A stretch of DNA of 8,112 nt from an uncultured Clostridia bacterium (lineage in GTDB: Bacteria; Bacillota; Clostridia; TANB77; CAG-508): the NCBI GenBank assembly GCA_934157205.1, contig CAKPHJ010000040.1, positions 1 through 8,112 on the forward strand, read 5' to 3'. Position 1 is the first letter of the stretch; every line of letters starts with the position of its first letter. Under the pieces are notes generated by a model that was not told where the DNA came from, did not search any database, and saw nothing but the letters and a program-made list of their open reading frames with translations. Shown here one piece after another: positions 6,252 to 8,112 of the stretch. A program made the position numbers and the translations under genes.

Positions 6252-6371
6252 GTTTATCTGTGTGGCAGGGTAAACCCTACAACCCAAATCAAAATTGCTT
6301 TTCGCACTTTTGATTTTCTCCTAACAAATGAACTTATCATTTGTTAGGTTCGCAATAACATTCATTATTGC
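6252..6371. repeat. Row of perfect hairpins between oriT and the structured region
   Basis: Consecutive inverted repeats are: AGGGT/ACCCT (6267-6278); AAATCAAAA/TTTTGATTT (6286-6294 with 6308-6316), with an inner TGC/GCA; CCTAACAAATGA/TCATTTGTTAGG (6320-6348, 12 bp, 5-base loop); and GCAATAA/TTATTGC (6352-6371). They may be extra relaxase-recognition or single-strand hairpins of oriT, a leader of the lost relaxase gene, or the 5' part of the RNA proposed for 6377-6930. None has a terminator-like T-run. Confidence 0.6.
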
Positions 6372-6376
6372 AAAAG

Positions 6377-6930
6377 AAAGAGTAAGAAAAATTATTTCAA
6401 ATTTTCTTACTCTTTATGAAACTTAAGCTCAGTTTCAAACTTCCACGCTCTATGGCAAATCTATATAGAAACCAGAGGGGAAGAGCTGAAGTAGAAATAG
6501 GTGTAATATCCCCTTATAAAAAAGAGAATAATTACACCTATATTAGAAACCGTCAGGTCTTCGCCTCGTTTCATAGGTGGTCTAGTAAGTAGCTTATTTG
6601 CTACTATAATTGCTGATATTATAAATATCTTTGTTCATACTTGCCCAAACTTTTTACAATTACAAATCCATTTCAAGTTTTGCCACCGAATACTCTTTTA
6701 TTATTGTGAGTCTGTGTTCTAAAATCTCACTCACGCACTTTGTATAATTAGACCACTTATACAAATACGGATAAACTTTATAGCATCGGCTCATCACACC
6801 TATCACTTTTATAGAGTTTGAGGCATATTCTCTTTTGAAAACAAAAAACTACTTATAGTTATTTAAACTATAAGTAGTTAATAATTTTCTTTATTCAGTT
6901 AAGCCTCAAAATCGATTTTAAGGCGTTTTT
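6377..6930 (+). ncRNA. Candidate large structured noncoding RNA
   Basis: No credible ORF occurs here, yet pairing is dense. On the plus strand: a 14-bp hairpin (6377-6390 with 6402-6415); TATGAAAC (6415-6422) with GTTTCATA (6568-6575); ATAGGTGTAAT (6497-6507) with ATTACACCTAT (6531-6541), whose loop contains TCCCCT, complementary to AGGGGA (6476-6481), a pseudoknot; AGTAGC/GCTACT (6588-6605); TTTGTATAA/TTATACAAA (6739-6765), whose loop TAGACCAC matches GTGGTCTA at 6577-6584; and TGCCCAAACTTT (6642-6653) with AGAGTTTGAGGCA (6813-6825), with one bulge. Flanking G-U pairs would be A-C mismatches on the other strand, which favours plus. A hairpin followed by GTTTTT (6903-6930) may end it. Size and style recall ornate RNAs such as ROOL or GOLLD, but no family match is claimed. 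The 5' end and promoter are uncertain. Confidence 0.5.
6843..6879 (-). terminator. Terminator of tnpV
   Basis: A perfect 14-bp stem (6847-6860 with 6866-6879, loop ATTTA) is followed on the minus strand by TTTTTT (6848-6843). It lies about 70 bases beyond the tnpV stop codon. The plus strand has no comparable T-run after it. Confidence 0.8.
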
Positions 6931-6934
6931 ATTT
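6903..6934 (+). terminator. Plus-strand terminator-like hairpin
   Basis: GCCT-C-AAAA-TCGA-TTTT-A-AGGC (6903-6924) is followed by GTTTTTATTT on the plus strand. One C-A mismatch interrupts the stem in this direction; on the minus strand the same position is U-G, but only TT follows. It is a plausible end for a plus-strand transcript of the structured region, converging on tnpV. Confidence 0.5.
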
Positions 6935-6951
6935 AAAAGTAGAGTAATGTA

Positions 6952-7344
6952 TCATACACAAATTAGTTCTTTTAAAACAATTTCTTCAGCTTGGTTTTTA
7001 ATAGCATTCATTGTACCAACCCAATAAAGCATATCTGTATTTTTCATGTCTTTTGTTAAACCACTTTTAGCTTTTAATTGTTCTACTAATTCATTTACTC
7101 TTGCTTGAGCTAGTTCTTGAACTTCTTTTAAATGTTTATTTAAAGTCATATTCATAAACATTATTGAAAGTTCTACTTTTTTATGTTCTTTTAAATAATC
7201 TAGCCTTAATTGTCCATATTTATTTAATTGTACTTTTTCTTCTTGTTCCAACTTTAAATTGGGAAGATAGTAATCTCCAACTAAAGTATAACTAATTCCT
7301 GTTTTCTCATCTGGAATTTCTTTTTTTAATTCTTCATTCTTCAT
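6952..7344 (-). CDS. tnpV: Transposon-encoded protein TnpV
   Basis: A 130-aa full-length TnpV-family protein, known from the clostridial mobilizable transposons Tn4451/Tn4453. ATG at 7344 has GGAGG (7359-7355) 10 bases upstream. Family features are the N-terminal TGISYTLVGDYYLPNL (about 15-30), the central QLRLDYLKEHKKVE, and the C-terminal YWVGTMNAIKNQAEEIVLKE (about 107-126), mostly helical in between. No catalytic motif is known; a role in recombination or DNA binding is presumed from its location in Tn4451. In Tn4451 it accompanies the serine recombinase TnpX and the MobV protein TnpZ; here it sits beside a MobV remnant and oriT but with a tyrosine integrase, suggesting a mosaic origin. 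Confidence 0.9.
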   Translation of the reverse strand: MKNEELKKEIPDEKTGISYTLVGDYYLPNLKLEQEEKVQLNKYGQLRLDYLKEHKKVELSIMFMNMTLNKHLKEVQELAQARVNELVEQLKAKSGLTKDMKNTDMLYWVGTMNAIKNQAEEIVLKELICV

Positions 7345-7417
7345 AATAATAAAACCTCCAAATTTGTATTTGCTGTTATAGAAAATTTAAAATATATATC
7401 AATAGTAATTTTATTTT

Positions 7418-7442
7418 CATCTAGAAAACATCTAAAAAATTT
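7418..7442 (+). repeat. Right pair of CATCTA repeats, candidate integrase arm sites
   Basis: CATCTAGAAAA (7418-7428) and CATCTAAAAAA (7429-7439) are followed by TTT, and the stretch matches the left pair at 108-133 over about 28 bases with one substitution and a small A-run length change. Orientation is the same as on the left. It lies about 140 bases inside attR. Confidence 0.55.
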
Positions 7443-7463
7443 CCTTTAAAAAAGTCAATTTGC

Positions 7464-7568
7464 TATATATTAATATATAAATGTTTTTAGTTTTCAATGC
7501 TTTAAAAGCATTGAAATATAAAGCTTTTAATTGATAATATCTAATACCAACTAATGCTTAATATTAAG
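7464..7568. repeat. Palindromes in the right end of the element
   Basis: TATATATTAATATATA (7464-7479) is a perfect 16-bp palindrome. TTTCAATGC and GCATTGAAA (7492-7516) form a 9-bp stem with a 7-base loop. CTTAATATTAAG (7557-7568) is a 12-bp palindrome just before attR. They may bind Int, Xis or host bending proteins during excision; no gene is seen between tnpV and attR. Confidence 0.45.
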
Positions 7569-7579
7569 TAGCACGGAAA

Positions 7580-7626
7580 ACTGAAAATCCCCGTGTCAGT
7601 GGTTCGATTCCACTTGAAGCCACCAA
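7580..7626 (+). repeat. attR: 47-bp copy of the tRNA-Phe 3' end
   Basis: Exact copy of 24-70, covering the anticodon loop through CCA. The sequence before it (GCACGGAAAA) does not form a tRNA 5' half, so this is an att remnant and not a second tRNA. Chromosomal DNA begins at 7627. Confidence 0.95.
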
Positions 7627-7661
7627 GACGTATCTGTTCGAACTAATAAACAGATAGATAC

Positions 7662-7698
7662 AAAAATCAATCAGAAAATAAATCTGGTTGATTTTTTT
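7662..7698 (+). terminator. Original tRNA-Phe transcript terminator
   Basis: AATCAATCAGA (7665-7675) pairs with TCTGGTTGATT (7683-7693), including one U-G, and is followed by seven T's. It stands about 40 bases after the attR CCA, where it would have ended the tRNA transcript before insertion. A separate 8-bp hairpin, TATCTGTT/AACAGATA, lies at 7631-7656. Confidence 0.8.
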
Positions 7699-7699
7699 G

Positions 7700-7860
7700 T
7701 TGTCTAAAAACAATTACAAGGTAAACAAAAAAATACAAGAATATGAAAATGGTAATTAGTATCTAACAGACAAAAAAATGAAAATAAGAAAAATAATTGT
7801 TTGAATTGGCTTGTATCAATGATTTAAAAAGTTGATGGAAAAATTCTGTAAATTAAGAAA
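7700..7860. other. A+T-rich chromosomal spacer without recognisable gene
   Basis: Stop codons are frequent in all frames and no ribosome site precedes a usable ORF. I see no RNA gene or repeat in this stretch. Confidence 0.5.
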
Positions 7861-7865
7861 ATTAT

Positions 7866-7894
7866 TTGACATTTATAAAATATCTGTGTATAAT
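7866..7894 (+). promoter_or_regulatory. Consensus promoter TTGACA-17-TATAAT
   Basis: Both hexamers are perfect (7866-7871 and 7889-7894) with the ideal 17-base spacer, the best promoter in the window. Transcription should start near 7901. No ORF follows before the terminator, so it drives a short untranslated RNA. Confidence 0.85.
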
Positions 7895-7900
7895 AAATAT

Positions 7901-7989
7901 AGAAAATGACAAATCCACAAACGTGGTTTTGCCGAATAGATATAAAACTCACATCTAAATCGCCAAATTAACAGATGTGAGTTTTTTTT
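7901..7989 (+). ncRNA. Small RNA of about 90 nt, possible type I antitoxin
   Basis: The RNA lies between a consensus promoter and a strong terminator. It has two hairpins: CAAA-t-CCAC / GTGG-t-TTTG (7910-7931, loop AAAC), and the 13-bp terminator stem (7944-7956 with 7973-7985) followed by a T-run. It contains no start codon with a ribosome site. Its 3' end runs into the stop codon of the small minus-strand ORF, so the two transcripts would overlap through the terminator stem. I recognise no sRNA family. Confidence 0.6.
7944..7989. terminator. Bidirectional terminator shared by the sRNA and the small ORF
   Basis: AAAACTCACATCT (7944-7956) and AGATGTGAGTTTT (7973-7985) form a 13-bp stem with a 16-base loop. 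The plus strand continues into eight T's (7982-7989); the minus strand ends in TTTTAT. Confidence 0.85.
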
Positions 7990-8107
7990 ATTTATGTAGT
8001 TGCTTATCAACCCAGTTCTTGTAAAGAACTGCAGTTAAGGCAACGTTTAATGTTAAAGATAACATAAATGATATTATAAAAAATAGTATTACTTTAACCA
8101 TAAACAT
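7988..8107 (-). CDS. Small hydrophobic protein, possible type I toxin; may extend past the window
   Basis: On the minus strand a frame open to the window edge encodes MFMVKVILFFIISFM, continues through a Leu/Val/Ala-rich stretch, and ends YKNWVDKQLHK and TAA at 7990-7988. From the ATG at 8107 it is 39 aa; ATG at 8101 and GTG at 8110 are alternatives, and a longer gene is possible because the upstream part is outside the window. The single membrane-spanning segment of about 25 residues with a short charged tail is the form of Fst/TxpA-like type I toxins. The stop codon lies in the T-run of the convergent sRNA terminator. It could also be the C-terminus of a larger membrane protein. Confidence 0.5.
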   Translation of the reverse strand: MFMVKVILFFIISFMLSLTLNVALTAVLYKNWVDKQLHK

Positions 8108-8112
8108 CACCA

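Larger units (their letters stand above)
24..7626. mobile_element. tRNA-Phe-integrated mobilizable element (IME), partly decayed
   Basis: The element is bounded by a 47-bp perfect direct repeat made of the 3' part of tRNA-Phe. Inside are an integrase gene next to the tRNA, a Xis-like gene, HTH and zinc-ribbon-like genes, RhuM, two unknown genes, a MobV relaxase remnant with oriT, and TnpV. There are no conjugation-pore genes, so it depended on a helper element for transfer. The size of about 7.6 kb suits an IME or satellite rather than a full ICE or prophage, and no phage structural gene is present. The interrupted integrase and deleted relaxase suggest it is now largely immobile unless supplied with both functions. 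Confidence 0.9.

Noticed and set aside
6252..6930. CRISPR array or degraded coding gene
   Set aside because: The hairpins differ from one another with no regular repeat or spacer size, and no frame gives more than short peptides without ribosome sites.
6377..6930. Group I or group II intron
   Set aside because: I find no domain V-like hairpin, no maturase and no recognisable intron core, and the region does not interrupt a gene.
7580..7626. Second tRNA-Phe gene
   Set aside because: Only the anticodon loop and 3' half are present; the bases before it do not form a D arm or a 5' anticodon strand. It is attR.
7901..7989. Riboswitch controlling a downstream plus-strand gene
   Set aside because: No plus-strand ORF follows the terminator inside the window, and no known riboswitch core is visible; a free small RNA is more likely.

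Overview
The window holds one complete, decayed integrative mobilizable element of about 7.6 kb inserted in a tRNA-Phe gene, plus about 0.5 kb of chromosome on its right. The DNA is very A+T-rich, with strong AGGAGG-type ribosome sites and TTG/GTG starts. The gene families (Tn916/ICE-type integrase and Xis, RhuM, MobV, TnpV) point to a low-GC Bacillota, most likely a gut clostridium or relative; the species cannot be told.

Left end (1-1510): the tRNA-Phe begins at its position 8 at the window edge. Its 3' half (24-70) recurs exactly, 47 bp, at 7580-7626; these are attL and attR. Next to attL on the minus strand is a tyrosine integrase whose reading frame is whole except for one in-frame TAA at codon 124. 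Paired CATCTA-(A/G)AAA repeats sit just inside both ends and look like integrase arm sites.

Regulatory block (1511-2536): a Xis-like protein and a small HTH protein, both on the minus strand, then a divergent promoter region with four perfect copies of GTAATATATT, one of them over a -10 box.

Cargo (2537-6095): a zinc-ribbon-like protein and RhuM form one likely operon. A second unit has its own promoter and encodes two overlapping, unrecognised proteins; it ends at a strong terminator. The first of these two proteins appears to contain an internal duplication.

Mobilization remnant and structured region (6096-6951): only the first 19 or so codons of a MobV relaxase remain, apparently joined out of frame to its last codons. 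Upstream is a MobV-type oriT whose hairpin loop (GTGTGT) matches that of pMV158. Then come about 600 bases without a gene that hold many hairpins, a possible pseudoknot, a loop-to-distal pairing and a 12-bp long-range helix. Several G-U pairs are possible only if the plus strand is transcribed, so this is a candidate large structured RNA. A TnpV gene follows on the minus strand.

Taken together, the element could once excise (Int/Xis) and transfer with a helper (MobV/oriT). It now seems to lack its own relaxase and has an interrupted integrase, while oriT and both att sites remain.

Right flank (7627-8112): the tRNA terminator, an empty A+T-rich stretch, then a near-perfect promoter driving a short RNA of about 90 nt. 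This RNA converges on a small hydrophobic ORF and shares a bidirectional terminator with it, an arrangement typical of type I toxin-antitoxin loci.
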